A DNA stretch of 64,000 nt from Thermoanaerobacteraceae bacterium (GCA_030016635.1 JASEJQ010000005.1:16618-80617), one strand, 5' to 3'. Numbered from the stretch's first letter, positions 54,103 through 63,277 are shown. Program-made: numbers and translations. The notes: generated from the sequence alone by a model not told the origin.

Positions 54103-54756
54103 ATAAAAATACATGGTAGCAGGCCTTCCCGTGCCACCATAGCGGACCTCGCTCTCCAGTATGTCTTGTTCTTCCATATACTCAAGATATTTTTTTGCCG
54201 TAACCCTGGATATACTTACAACCCGTGCAATGTCTTCAGCGGAAACAGGTCTATTTAATTCCCTTATGGTGTCAAGTATTTTATCCATTGTCCTTTTGTC
54301 AAACCCCTTTTTATCCTCTGTATGTATCTCCTTATTTTTTATAAGGGAATCCAAAACATCCTGAGTTAAGGTTTGACCACTTTTAGTTATTTCCAATCTT
54401 TTCTTATAAAACAAAAGGGCTGTCTTAAGCCTTGAAAATTCAAAAGGCTTTATAAGATAATCCACAACTCCATACCGTAGTGCCTCGTCTATATCCCCTC
54501 CATTACTGTCTGCCGTAACCATTATCACATCCATCCTGTATCCATTTTTCCTTATATCTTTCAGCATCTCCATTCCATTTTTCCCTGGCATATATACATC
54601 AAGAAGTAAAAGTTCTGCTTTTTTTTTCAGGATCTCTTTTGCCTCATCTGCATTTCTTGCAATCCCCACCACATTAAATCCCTCAACCATGTTGACATAT
54701 CTTTTATTTACGCTGGCTACCATCGGGTCGTCCTCAACGATGAGCACATTTATCAA
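54094..54756 (-). CDS. citB: Response regulator of the CitB/DpiA/DcuR family
   Basis: The receiver domain has the acidic pair 'EDD' (8-10), the phospho-acceptor D53 in 'LLLDVYMPGKNG' and Lys in 'VDYLIKPFEF'. The C-terminal domain is the winged/AraC-like HTH of this family ('SAEDIARVVSISRVTAKKYL'). It is expected to activate citrate genes when phosphorylated by the adjacent kinase, with which it overlaps by 4 bp. Confidence 0.92.
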   Translation of the reverse strand: MINVLIVEDDPMVASVNKRYVNMVEGFNVVGIARNADEAKEILKKKAELLLLDVYMPGKNGMEMLKDIRKNGYRMDVIMVTADSNGGDIDEALRYGVVDYLIKPFEFSRLKTALLFYKKRLEITKSGQTLTQDVLDSLIKNKEIHTEDKKGFDKRTMDKILDTIRELNRPVSAEDIARVVSISRVTAKKYLEYMEEQDILESEVRYGGTGRPATMYFYTT

Positions 54757-56348
54757 CTGTTGACCACCTCTTCCTTAGGGATTTTAACCATGAACGTAGT
54801 GCCCCTATTTTTACCTGTGTTTAGATTTATATCTCCATTTAATTTATCTACAGTATATTTTACCATGTACAGTCCTATGCCTTTGCCGGATGGCTTTGTG
54901 GTAAAACCTCGCTCGTACAAATGTAATAATGTATTTTCATCTATCCCGGGTCCATTGTCTGCAACTCTTATATAGATGTAATCATTTCTCTCTTTTAAAT
55001 ATGCTGTAACAACATTATTTTCTTCATTTTTTGTCACTGAAAGGGCTTCGATAGCATTTTCAATGAGATTTCCTAAGATAAGCACAAGATCTCCAGAGGC
55101 TATTATCCCATGCTCTTCATTAAGGCTGCTCTCTTCTTCCAAATAAAACTTTACTCCCAGCTCCGATGCATGGCTGTACTTGCCTAAAAGCAATGCTGCT
55201 ACCCTGCTGTCTTTTATATTCCGGGTAACCTGTCCTGTAAATAGCTGCTGTGCCCCTATCTCCCCATATATAAAATTTAATGCTTCATCATATTGCTTAA
55301 GGTTAATAAGACCTGCCACTACATGCATATGATTCATAAATTCATGGGCCTGTGCCCTTAAAGTATCCACTATCTGTCTGTAACCTGTCAATTGCTCTCC
55401 TAAAGTAGTGAGGTCTGACTTATCTCTAAAACTTGCAATTGCACCCTCTACTTGTCTCTCGATAATAATGGGCACCCTGTTGGTTATTATTGAAATCCCA
55501 TTTATAACCTGCTCATCATCAAATTCCGGTGCCCCTGTCTTTAATACCTCTTTTAGCCTTGTATTTGGTATTATCTTATCAACCTCTTCACCTATAACAT
55601 TTCTGCCTTCAATGCCAAGTATTTTATTAGCTGAATTATTTATAAGGGTTATAATACCATTTTTGTCAACTGCAAGTATTCCCTCTTTTACTGTATCTAA
55701 GATTAAGTTTCTCTCTTGAAGAATTTCTGCAATCTGATTAGGTTCCAGTCCAAATATCTCTCTCTTTATATTTTTAGCAAGGGCATATGCCCCAATAATA
55801 CCTATAACCATGGATATCAGCATGGTCACAAGTATACCTTTTATTGCTTGAAGCTGGGCATTGTATATATCACTGGTAAGAGTGCCCACTGCTACAGCAC
55901 CTATTTGTTTGTCCCCATCCATTATAGGGGTCAAAGCCCTGAGTGACGGACCAAGAGTGCCTATGGCCTTTGATATATAGGTTTCACCCTTAAGTGCCCT
56001 GTCCTCATCACCTCCTACAAATCTTTTGCCTATATTTGCAGGATTGGGATGTGAATACCTGATCCCGTCCATGTTTATAATTGTGATGAATTCAATGTTT
56101 TTGGAGTTTTCCCTGATTCTCTCTGTATATGTCTGCAGTACATCTTCAGGATGTGAAGAATAAAAAGAGGATATGACCACAGGATCTGTGGCCACACTCC
56201 GTGCAATGTTCATGACATTGTTTGCCATTTGATTCTCTATAGAGGTGTTTATATTTTTAATAATAAATATAGCAGATATAGAAAGGCACAAAATAATAAT
56301 GAGAAATGTGAGAAGCATTATTCTGTTTTGTAAGCTGAGTCTTTTCAT
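54753..56348 (-). CDS. citA: Sensor histidine kinase of the CitA/DpiB/DcuS family
   Basis: Two membrane helices (about 10-32 and 172-192) enclose an extracytoplasmic Cache/PDC domain ('FITIINMDGIRYSHPNPANI', 'GKRFVGGDED') that matches the citrate/C4-dicarboxylate-binding pocket. A PAS domain (~215-320), the phospho-acceptor His in 'RAQAHEFMNHMHVVAGLI' and the ATPase domain ('DNGPGIDENTL', 'TTKPSGKGIGLYMVKY') follow. Citrate is the likely signal by context. It is 20 bp downstream of korB. Confidence 0.92.
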   Translation of the reverse strand: MKRLSLQNRIMLLTFLIIILCLSISAIFIIKNINTSIENQMANNVMNIARSVATDPVVISSFYSSHPEDVLQTYTERIRENSKNIEFITIINMDGIRYSHPNPANIGKRFVGGDEDRALKGETYISKAIGTLGPSLRALTPIMDGDKQIGAVAVGTLTSDIYNAQLQAIKGILVTMLISMVIGIIGAYALAKNIKREIFGLEPNQIAEILQERNLILDTVKEGILAVDKNGIITLINNSANKILGIEGRNVIGEEVDKIIPNTRLKEVLKTGAPEFDDEQVINGISIITNRVPIIIERQVEGAIASFRDKSDLTTLGEQLTGYRQIVDTLRAQAHEFMNHMHVVAGLINLKQYDEALNFIYGEIGAQQLFTGQVTRNIKDSRVAALLLGKYSHASELGVKFYLEEESSLNEEHGIIASGDLVLILGNLIENAIEALSVTKNEENNVVTAYLKERNDYIYIRVADNGPGIDENTLLHLYERGFTTKPSGKGIGLYMVKYTVDKLNGDINLNTGKNRGTTFMVKIPKEEVVNS

Positions 56349-56368
56349 ACATCCACATGCCCCACCAT

Positions 56369-57226
56369 CTACACAAAATCTCTCAAGAGTTTCTCCACAT
56401 CCTTAGGATTTAGCTCCCTGTCCACCAGCGGCGGCCCGTTCTTTATAAAGTCAAACCTATCCTCATAGGGTTCTTTCTCAACCTTGTAGAGGATTCCTAT
56501 TGGTATTTTATCTCCAAACTCCATAGCCTTCTTCATGGCCTCTTCTCTATTGGTATAGTCATAGCCGTCAGGCAAGTGATAGACCCTCTGTTTGTACCAT
56601 GCAAAGGTATTGACCCTGTTCCATACAACGCATGGCTGGAATATATCCACCAGGGCATAGCCTTTATACATGATGGCCTCTTTCATAAGGTTTACCAGAT
56701 GTGGTGTGTCTCCGGAAAAGCCCCTTGCCACAAACCCCGCGCCCATGGTAAGAGCCAGCGCTACAGGATTTAAGGGTTCTGCCTTGACACCATCAAACTG
56801 CAGGGTGGTATGCTGACCCATGGCAGTAGTCGGAGAGGCCTGGCCCTTTGTAAGGCCGTATATCTGGTTGTCATGAACAAAATGGGCTATATCAATATTA
56901 TGCCTTATGGTATGGATGAAGTGGTTTCCGCCCTCTCCATATGAGTCACCATCGCCAGACTCTACTATGACCTTGAGATCCTTATTGGCCAGCTTTATGC
57001 CAATCGCAGGAGGCAAAGCCCTTCCGTGAAGGCCGTTAAAACCGTTCACCTTGATATAGTGAGGCATTTTGGCAGCCTGGCCTATGCCGGAGGAAATAAC
57101 CACCTGATGAGGCTCCAAGCCAAGCTCTTCCAGGGCCTGCTTCAAAGCGGTCCTTATCATATAGTTGCCGCAGCCCGGACACCATGCAGGTTGATCATAC
57201 AGCTTATATTCATACTTAGTTGTCAT
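56369..57226 (-). CDS. korB: 2-oxoacid:ferredoxin oxidoreductase, beta subunit
   Basis: The thiamine-diphosphate subunit of a KorAB-type enzyme: 'PAWCPGCGNYMIRTALKQAL' with cluster-binding cysteines, 'GIGQAAKMPHY' and the TPP motif 'ESGDGDSYGEGGNHFIHTIR'. It oxidises 2-oxoglutarate, pyruvate or another 2-oxoacid to an acyl-CoA and reduced ferredoxin. The specificity cannot be read from sequence; next to citrate genes pyruvate or 2-oxoglutarate is likely. It overlaps korA by 4 bp. Confidence 0.92.
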   Translation of the reverse strand: MTTKYEYKLYDQPAWCPGCGNYMIRTALKQALEELGLEPHQVVISSGIGQAAKMPHYIKVNGFNGLHGRALPPAIGIKLANKDLKVIVESGDGDSYGEGGNHFIHTIRHNIDIAHFVHDNQIYGLTKGQASPTTAMGQHTTLQFDGVKAEPLNPVALALTMGAGFVARGFSGDTPHLVNLMKEAIMYKGYALVDIFQPCVVWNRVNTFAWYKQRVYHLPDGYDYTNREEAMKKAMEFGDKIPIGILYKVEKEPYEDRFDFIKNGPPLVDRELNPKDVEKLLRDFV

Positions 57227-58893
57227 AGCACTTCCTCCTTTAACCTGTTATAAATCTCGGTACCGCTGAAGGCACGGCCGTCATACTTCAAAATTTTGTG
57301 GCTGCACCTTATGAGGGCTTCCTCCTTTATAAGGCTGTCCAGCTGGCCTGTAGCATTCTGTTCAATATCTATCAGCTTCTGCACCTTTGGATAGAGTTCC
57401 ATCAGTCTCCTTGTAGGCAAAGGCCATATATCACCATAAACCAATGCCCCAATTGATATACCTTCACCATTCAGTCTCTCTACAGCTTCTCTCACCGCAC
57501 CATAGGTTGAGCCCCAGCATACAATAAGATTCTCTGGGTTTTCCTTTCCTATAAACCATGGTTCTTCTATCTCCTGCCTTAATCCCTCCAGTTTTCTCAT
57601 CCTCTTATCTACCATGGCCACCCTCATCTCGGCACCCTCTGTTATATGCCCCCATTCGTCATGCTCATCACTGTCCACCAAGACTACCTGCCCCTCTACC
57701 TTCCCGGGCAGTATCCTTGGAGATACACCGCTCTCAGTTATCTTAAACCGTTTATACTCTTCTCCTTCCACAGCTTCTGGACCCGATATATATCTTTCAA
57801 TCTTTACCTTACCAAAGTCATAAGGCTTGATAGTAACCGTATAATCAGAAAGATATTCATCACTCATTAATAAAACAGGTATTTGATACTTTTCGGCAAT
57901 ATTAAAGGCTCTCGCTGTCTGATAAAATGCATCCTCAGGGTCTCTTAATGCAATGACCATCCTTGGAAACTCACCATGGCCTGCGTGAATCAAAAATCTC
58001 AGGTCAGCCTGTTCTGTCCTTGTAGGAAAGCCTGTAGCAGGAGCCGGCCTTTGAACATCTATAACCACCACCGGAGTTTCTATCATCCCGGCCAAGCTGA
58101 GTGCCTCAACCATTAGAGCAAACCCACCGCCAGATGACCCGGTCATTGCCCTCACACCGGCATATGAGGCACCAAGTGCCATATTTAATGCAGCCACCTC
58201 ATCCTCCACCTGCTGGACCATTATGCCCATCTCATCTGACTTTGAAGCCATAAACGTCAGCACCCCTGAGGATGGGGTCATAGGATAACCGCAATAAAAT
58301 TTGCACCCAGCAGCAATTGCACCCATGGCTACTGCCTGGTTTCCATTAATTATGATATTTTTATCCTCCCTTGTTTCCAGTTTATGTCTTACCCCTATCA
58401 TTTCGTACCCTGCTCTTACTGCCTGAATGTTGGTTTCTGCAATCTTCCCTGAAAACTCATCCCTAATTACTCCTTCGGCAATATCAAGCGGCAACCCAAA
58501 TATCTTAAGAATGGCTCCTAAACCAGCCGTCGTATAGACGCGCATGTCCTGAACCTTCTTCGATGCTTCTACTAAAGGAAGATGCATAACCTCTTTTCCC
58601 TTTGCTATGTCGTTGTCGCATATTATGATACCATCCTGCTTTAATCTCGAATTATGCAGGTTGATAGTCTCCTCATTTAAAGCAAATATGATATCCAGAT
58701 CTGGACTATGCGTATATAAAGGCTTATCTGAAAATCTTACCTGATTAAAGTTGTGTCCACCCCTTATCCTGGACATATAGTCCTTATATGTAAATACATA
58801 AAAGCCGCACCGCTTTAACGTCTTCTCCAGGAGGTTACCTATGGTATCCATGCCCTGGCCGGCTTCACCACCTATAAGGATATTGTATTCCAT
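57223..58893 (-). CDS. korA: 2-oxoacid:ferredoxin oxidoreductase, fused gamma-alpha subunit
   Basis: The N-terminal 185 residues are the gamma domain ('ILIGGEAGQGMDTIGNLL'); the rest is the alpha (pyrimidine-binding) part with 'CKFYCGYPMTPSSGVLTFMA', 'EDEVAALNMALGASYAGVRA' and 'MTGSSGGGFALMVEALSLAG'. This fusion is common in Firmicute and archaeal KorA. The ATG at 58893 has GAGGAGG about 7 bases upstream; earlier starts lie within the site. It is the first gene of the 12-gene unidirectional citrate block. Confidence 0.92.
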   Translation of the reverse strand: MEYNILIGGEAGQGMDTIGNLLEKTLKRCGFYVFTYKDYMSRIRGGHNFNQVRFSDKPLYTHSPDLDIIFALNEETINLHNSRLKQDGIIICDNDIAKGKEVMHLPLVEASKKVQDMRVYTTAGLGAILKIFGLPLDIAEGVIRDEFSGKIAETNIQAVRAGYEMIGVRHKLETREDKNIIINGNQAVAMGAIAAGCKFYCGYPMTPSSGVLTFMASKSDEMGIMVQQVEDEVAALNMALGASYAGVRAMTGSSGGGFALMVEALSLAGMIETPVVVIDVQRPAPATGFPTRTEQADLRFLIHAGHGEFPRMVIALRDPEDAFYQTARAFNIAEKYQIPVLLMSDEYLSDYTVTIKPYDFGKVKIERYISGPEAVEGEEYKRFKITESGVSPRILPGKVEGQVVLVDSDEHDEWGHITEGAEMRVAMVDKRMRKLEGLRQEIEEPWFIGKENPENLIVCWGSTYGAVREAVERLNGEGISIGALVYGDIWPLPTRRLMELYPKVQKLIDIEQNATGQLDSLIKEEALIRCSHKILKYDGRAFSGTEIYNRLKEEVL

Positions 58894-58975
58894 TGTCATG
58901 CCTCCTCGCAAAATATTTTCCTTTGAAAGTAATTCTTCATTTATTATACCATATAAGGCAAAGTTTATGAAAGAT

Positions 58976-59128
58976 TCACATGGTAAAGCTATCCATACCT
59001 TTCTTTAAATAAAGGTCTTGTCTACCACCCATTTTTTCAAAGGATTCTATCACCTGAAGATAGAGGTTGTTAACCTCAACCAAGTCAATGCTGCAGGTTG
59101 CAACCTCATTGTCTATTCTCCTTTCTGC
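58976..59128 (-). pseudogene. Open 50-codon frame behind larA (small-gene relic?)
   Basis: Directly after the larA TAG stop, the same frame continues 50 codons to a TGA: AERRIDNEVATCSIDLVEVN and onward to KKGMDSFTM. Its helical, protein-like composition looks coding. An AAAGGAG site (8 bases before an ATG at 59108-59106) is present, but that ATG is one base out of frame. This could be a small gene with a one-base deletion after its start, or chance. No family was recognised. Confidence 0.35.
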
Positions 59129-60379
59129 CTACTCAGTATACGGTAGTGTGGAATTAGCATAAGGTAAAACCAGTACCTTAGCATTTTCCCCATACTCTGC
59201 CAGTGCTCTGTCCAATGCTTCCTGTGCTGACCTGGCAGGTATAAAGAATATGTCTTTTACCAGTTTGTCATCCATAGATGATATAAGGTATACCTTTATC
59301 CTCTCCAGCACCATACATATCACGGCGGCCTTGTGCGCACCAAGCTTAAATTCTTTCTGTATCCATTCCACAGGTTCATGGGGTGTCTTAGCCTTTAACA
59401 TCCATTCCGCAAATGTATTTTCTCCCAAACCCTCTCTGCACTCCGCAATCAGGATTACACTTCCACCATCTTTTACAGCATAGCTGGCATTCTCCAGTCC
59501 CTTTTGCGCCTGATAGAGGTTTATATCTTTGGGATAACCACCACAGGATGCTATGATTATATCTACTTTTTCTTCTATTTCTCTCTTGTACATCCTGTCA
59601 ATGTATTTTGTCCCTTCTCTATGGGCCTTTACGGGATCACCAGCTACTACCTTTACAATCTCTTTATGACTGTTTAAGACAGCATTTACTATAAAGGATA
59701 CACCTGCTATTTTACCCGCCTCTTCTATATCCTCCCTCATGGGATTGCCATCTGCTCTACCTGGCATTGTACCTGGCTTTATCATCATGACATGGTTGGT
59801 CTCTATTGTTTTCTTGCTGCACACGCCGGGGAGTAGTGATTTATTTCCTCCACTGTATCCTGCCTTATAGTGAAACTCCAGATTGGCTGTACCTATTATA
59901 AGGTCAGCCTCAGCTACGGGTCTGAATACCTCCACGGGGGTCCCCCTGGATGTTGTACCCATATAAACGCAGTCATTTATATCATGGTCTATGCATCTGA
60001 CCCGGTTATGTACCTCTTCTCCAACAAGCCTTTTCTTTTCATCCTCAGTGTGCTTCCTATGATATCCAAGTCCAAATACTATGGTTATCTTCTCATCACT
60101 CACACCTGCCTCATTCAGCTCATCCAGCACAGGTGGTATCAGTATATGGGATGGGGACGGCCTTGTGATGTCACTGGCAAGTATTACTACATTCTTCGTG
60201 CTTCTTGCAAGTTCTTTTAAGGGCACCGAGCCAATAGGATTATCAAGGGCATTTCTCACCTCTCTTAGTGGGTCTCTAACCCCTTCCATGTCCTCAGGAT
60301 TTAGAATGCCAACCAGATTTTTATCCGGTATGTTTAACTCAGTGAGACCATCACTATATTTCAGGTTTATGACAGTCAC
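59129..60379 (-). CDS. larA: Nickel-dependent lactate racemase-family protein LarA
   Basis: LarA interconverts D- and L-lactate or related 2-hydroxyacids with a nickel-pincer cofactor. Expected catalytic residues lie in 'FGLGYHRKHTEDE' and 'EFHYKAGYSGGNKSLLPGV', the latter carrying the cofactor-bearing lysine. At 416 residues it is full length. It starts with GTG at 60379 behind GAGGTGA. The cofactor genes larB, larC and larE are not in the window. It lies 18 bp after the aldehyde oxidoreductase gene. Confidence 0.9.
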   Translation of the reverse strand: MTVINLKYSDGLTELNIPDKNLVGILNPEDMEGVRDPLREVRNALDNPIGSVPLKELARSTKNVVILASDITRPSPSHILIPPVLDELNEAGVSDEKITIVFGLGYHRKHTEDEKKRLVGEEVHNRVRCIDHDINDCVYMGTTSRGTPVEVFRPVAEADLIIGTANLEFHYKAGYSGGNKSLLPGVCSKKTIETNHVMMIKPGTMPGRADGNPMREDIEEAGKIAGVSFIVNAVLNSHKEIVKVVAGDPVKAHREGTKYIDRMYKREIEEKVDIIIASCGGYPKDINLYQAQKGLENASYAVKDGGSVILIAECREGLGENTFAEWMLKAKTPHEPVEWIQKEFKLGAHKAAVICMVLERIKVYLISSMDDKLVKDIFFIPARSAQEALDRALAEYGENAKVLVLPYANSTLPYTE

Positions 60380-60397
60380 AACATATCACCTCGCCAA

Positions 60398-62272
60398 TTA
60401 ATTCAGCCAATCCAATCCCAGTTCTAATAATTTGACCTCTGTAGGTACTCCTTTTTCATCCCAACCCATCATACTATAGTAGAGCCTCTTTGCTTTTTCA
60501 AACTCCTCTTTTGAAATATAACCACCTTTGATGAGTCCATTTTCTATCGGCTCATGTACCCTTTCGGGTAGTTTGTCGTCTTCTGCTGTGAAACCCTCCC
60601 TTATGTCAAACATCCTGGCCATGTTTATGGCTCTTTCACCGGCCTTCAATACCTCCCAAAGGCTTGTATCCCATCCTGTAACCGCCCTCAGTGTCTCAAT
60701 TACATCCGAGGCTGGCATTGCGCTCCTTGGTACAGGTACAAAGTCACATATGCCTGCCATATTGAAAAAGCTCCACCAGTATTCAAGATAGGTGAAGGTC
60801 TTCACCTTCAGGGCAGAAAACTCTCTGGGGTCGGTAGGTTCATATATCCCAAATGGTGCTATGGTGTCAAAAGATATACCATGGGAGGCCAGCATGGTGT
60901 CATGGGTAGAAATCATGTGGTCTGCACCCCTCTCTGATACGGCGTATCCAAGCCCCACGGCATATTTACCCCTTGGGTCATGCATGGCCAGTTCCTGTCC
61001 CTTTACTGTTACCAAAAATCTTTCAGAGCCCTTACCTATCAATTTAGCGGCTCTTTCCGAACCCTCTGCAAGGATATTGCCTATACCTTCTCTTCTTGCT
61101 ATCTTTTCTATCATCTGGAGGACGGCCTGGCCGTTTCCAAACCTCAATTCTATTCCATCAGTATCCTCTTTAGTAATAATGCCTTCCTCAAAGCATTCCA
61201 TGGCAAATGCTATAGTAGCCCCGGTACTTATGGTATCTAAGGTATACTGATTGCAGAGCTGATTGGCCTTAGCTATTATCTTTAAATCATCCACCATACA
61301 TAGAGGGCCAAAGGAAGCTAAGGTCTCATACTCAGGGCCACCATACCTGGTTTCAACTCCATACTCCTCCACCTTTACTGCTCTTTTGCACCTTACGGGA
61401 CATGCGAAGCAGCCTTCCCTCTTCTCCAGAATGGTGTCAACCATTGTTTCCCCACTTATTTTTGATGCACCTTCGAATTCGCCCATTTTAAAATTTCTGG
61501 TTGGAAGTATTCCCAGGGCATTGTTGCCCATAACAGTTGCAGATGTTCCCAGGCTATAGAGCTGCTTTACAAGGGGATGGGTATTCAATAATCCGGCAAA
61601 CCTGTTTCTCACAGCCTTGATTGAGTCTTCGTCTTTTACAGGTATTTCCATGTTACCTCTTACAGCGATTGCCTTAAGATTTTTAGAACCCATGACTGCA
61701 CCCAGCCCATTTCTGCCGTTAAAGTGCTTTAGCTCATTTACTATACATGCATATCTTACCAGGTTTTCTCCAGCCAGGCCAATCTGTACAACCCTTGTCC
61801 TTTCATCATTACTTTCTTGTCTTATGATGTCCTGCACCTCACCTGTCTTTTTGCCCCAGAGGTGAGAGGCATCCCGTATTTCTGCTTCTCCATCTTTTAT
61901 GTATATATATACAGGAGCTGCTGCTCTGCCTTCCACTATTATTGCATCAAAGCCGGCCCTTTTGAGTTCAGGTCCCCACCATCCTCCGGCCTCGGCCTGG
62001 CCAAAAGCACCGGTAAGCGGGGATTTTGCTCCAACAATAAACCTGCACATACCAGCTAAAAGTGTACCCGTGAGTACACCAGGTGCAAATATCAGGATAT
62101 TATCAGCACTTAAAGCGTCTATCCTGGGTTTTAATTCTCTCAAAAGATAATATGAAATAAGACCAGAGCCGCCCATGTATGTCCTATAAAAGGTTTCGTC
62201 AATATCTTCGACCATGGTTGATCCATTGTTTAAATTGACCCTTAAAATTTTACCATTATAACCATAAGGCAC
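60398..62272 (-). CDS. aor: Aldehyde:ferredoxin oxidoreductase (tungsten type)
   Basis: A 624-residue AOR-family enzyme. The N-terminal tungstopterin domain has 'GSGLISYYLLRELKPRIDAL', 'GAFGQAEAGGWWGPELKRAG' and 'NGLGAVMGSKNLKAIAVRG'. The [4Fe-4S] ligands are in 'CFACPVRC' (about 290) and 'MAGICDF' (about 500). It oxidises aldehydes to acids with ferredoxin. GTG start at 62272 behind AAAGGGGGA. MogA, encoded at 44158, can help supply the cofactor. Confidence 0.93.
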   Translation of the reverse strand: MPYGYNGKILRVNLNNGSTMVEDIDETFYRTYMGGSGLISYYLLRELKPRIDALSADNILIFAPGVLTGTLLAGMCRFIVGAKSPLTGAFGQAEAGGWWGPELKRAGFDAIIVEGRAAAPVYIYIKDGEAEIRDASHLWGKKTGEVQDIIRQESNDERTRVVQIGLAGENLVRYACIVNELKHFNGRNGLGAVMGSKNLKAIAVRGNMEIPVKDEDSIKAVRNRFAGLLNTHPLVKQLYSLGTSATVMGNNALGILPTRNFKMGEFEGASKISGETMVDTILEKREGCFACPVRCKRAVKVEEYGVETRYGGPEYETLASFGPLCMVDDLKIIAKANQLCNQYTLDTISTGATIAFAMECFEEGIITKEDTDGIELRFGNGQAVLQMIEKIARREGIGNILAEGSERAAKLIGKGSERFLVTVKGQELAMHDPRGKYAVGLGYAVSERGADHMISTHDTMLASHGISFDTIAPFGIYEPTDPREFSALKVKTFTYLEYWWSFFNMAGICDFVPVPRSAMPASDVIETLRAVTGWDTSLWEVLKAGERAINMARMFDIREGFTAEDDKLPERVHEPIENGLIKGGYISKEEFEKAKRLYYSMMGWDEKGVPTEVKLLELGLDWLN

Positions 62273-62346
62273 TTGAAATCCCCCTTTTGAAATATGTCTT
62301 TTGTTATTTATGATTATACCACAATCTCACATAATTTCCGTTAATT

Positions 62347-62388
62347 TGTGATTAAAATCATATTTCTTTTATTTCATAAGGTTATAAT
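62347..62388 (+). promoter_or_regulatory. Putative CRP/FNR-type site and -10 region upstream of fprA
   Basis: TGTGATTAAAATCATA (62347-62362) matches the CRP/FNR pattern TGTGA-N6-TCACA at 9 of 10 positions. TATAAT lies at 62383-62388 with a poor -35 element, and the site centre would fall near -41, the position of class II activators. This fits oxygen- or NO-controlled activation, but the regulator is not known. Confidence 0.45.
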
Positions 62389-62424
62389 ATAAAGCAGATA
62401 ATATATTTGAAGGAGGTTGTAAAA

Positions 62425-63273
62425 ATGGCAGTGGAAAAAGTTGCAGATGGAGTATACTGGGTAGGTGCTATAGACTGGGATATCAGATATTTCCACGGTC
62501 CTGCGTACTCGACTCACAGAGGGACAAGCTGCAACAGCTATCTGATCATGGACGATAAGATCACCCTGGTGGATACAGTCTATACTCCATTCGCTGATGA
62601 GATGATAGCCCATATAAAAGAACTGGTGGACCCGGCTAAAATTGACTATGTGGTGGTAAATCACACAGAAGTTGACCACTCAGGGGCATTTACAAAAATA
62701 ATGGAGATAGCAAAAAATGCAAAGGTGTTCTGCACTGAAAAAGCAGTAGAAGGATTAAAGAAGCAGTTCTTCGGGGACTGGGACCTGAATGTAGTGAAGA
62801 CCGGTTTTGAACTTAATACCGGTAAAAAGACATTGACCTTCATTGAGGCGCCCATGCTGCATTGACCGGACAGCATGTTCACCTATATAAAAGAGGACGC
62901 GCTGCTGCCCAACGATGCTTTTGGCCAGCATCTGGCCAGCTCTCTGAGGTTTGATGACCAGGTGGATAACCATGTGCTGATGGATGAGGCTGCAAAATAT
63001 TATGCCAACATACTATACCCATTCAGTGCTCTGGTCCTAAAGAAAATAGATGAAGTGGTGAAGATGGGTGTAGATATAAAAGTCATAGCGCCAAGCCATG
63101 GCATCATATGGCGTAAAGACCCTATGCAGATAATTAACGCTTATGTGAAATGGGCATCCGGTGAAGCTGAAAAGAAGGTTGTCATAGCCTATGATACCAT
63201 GTGGCTTTCCACTGAAAAGATGGCAAAAACTATGGCTGAAGGTATAATGTCCAAGGGCGTGATGATAGAATGA
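62425..63273 (+). pseudogene. fprA: Flavodiiron protein FprA, broken by a nonsense codon and a truncated flavodoxin domain
   Basis: FprA proteins reduce O2 or NO to water or N2O. The frame from ATG 62425 (GAAGGAGG upstream) shows the diiron ligands 'NHTEVDHSGAF', 'APMLH' (His146), 'NDAFGQH' and 'PSHGIIWR'. Codon 147 is TGA where the family has Trp ('HWPDS'); the same frame then continues intact to 63273. The protein then stops soon after the start of the flavodoxin domain ('YDTMWLSTEKMAKTMAEGIM'), leaving off about 110 residues. Both defects argue for recent gene decay; a sequencing error at the TGA remains possible, but would not restore the missing domain. Confidence 0.82.
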
Positions 63274-63277
63274 TGAA

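Noticed and set aside
62863..62865. In-frame TGA in fprA as selenocysteine or as TGA-encoded tryptophan.
   Set aside because: The conserved residue is Trp, no hairpin of SECIS type was apparent directly downstream, many other genes here end in TGA, and the gene is also truncated. Decay or a read error is simpler.
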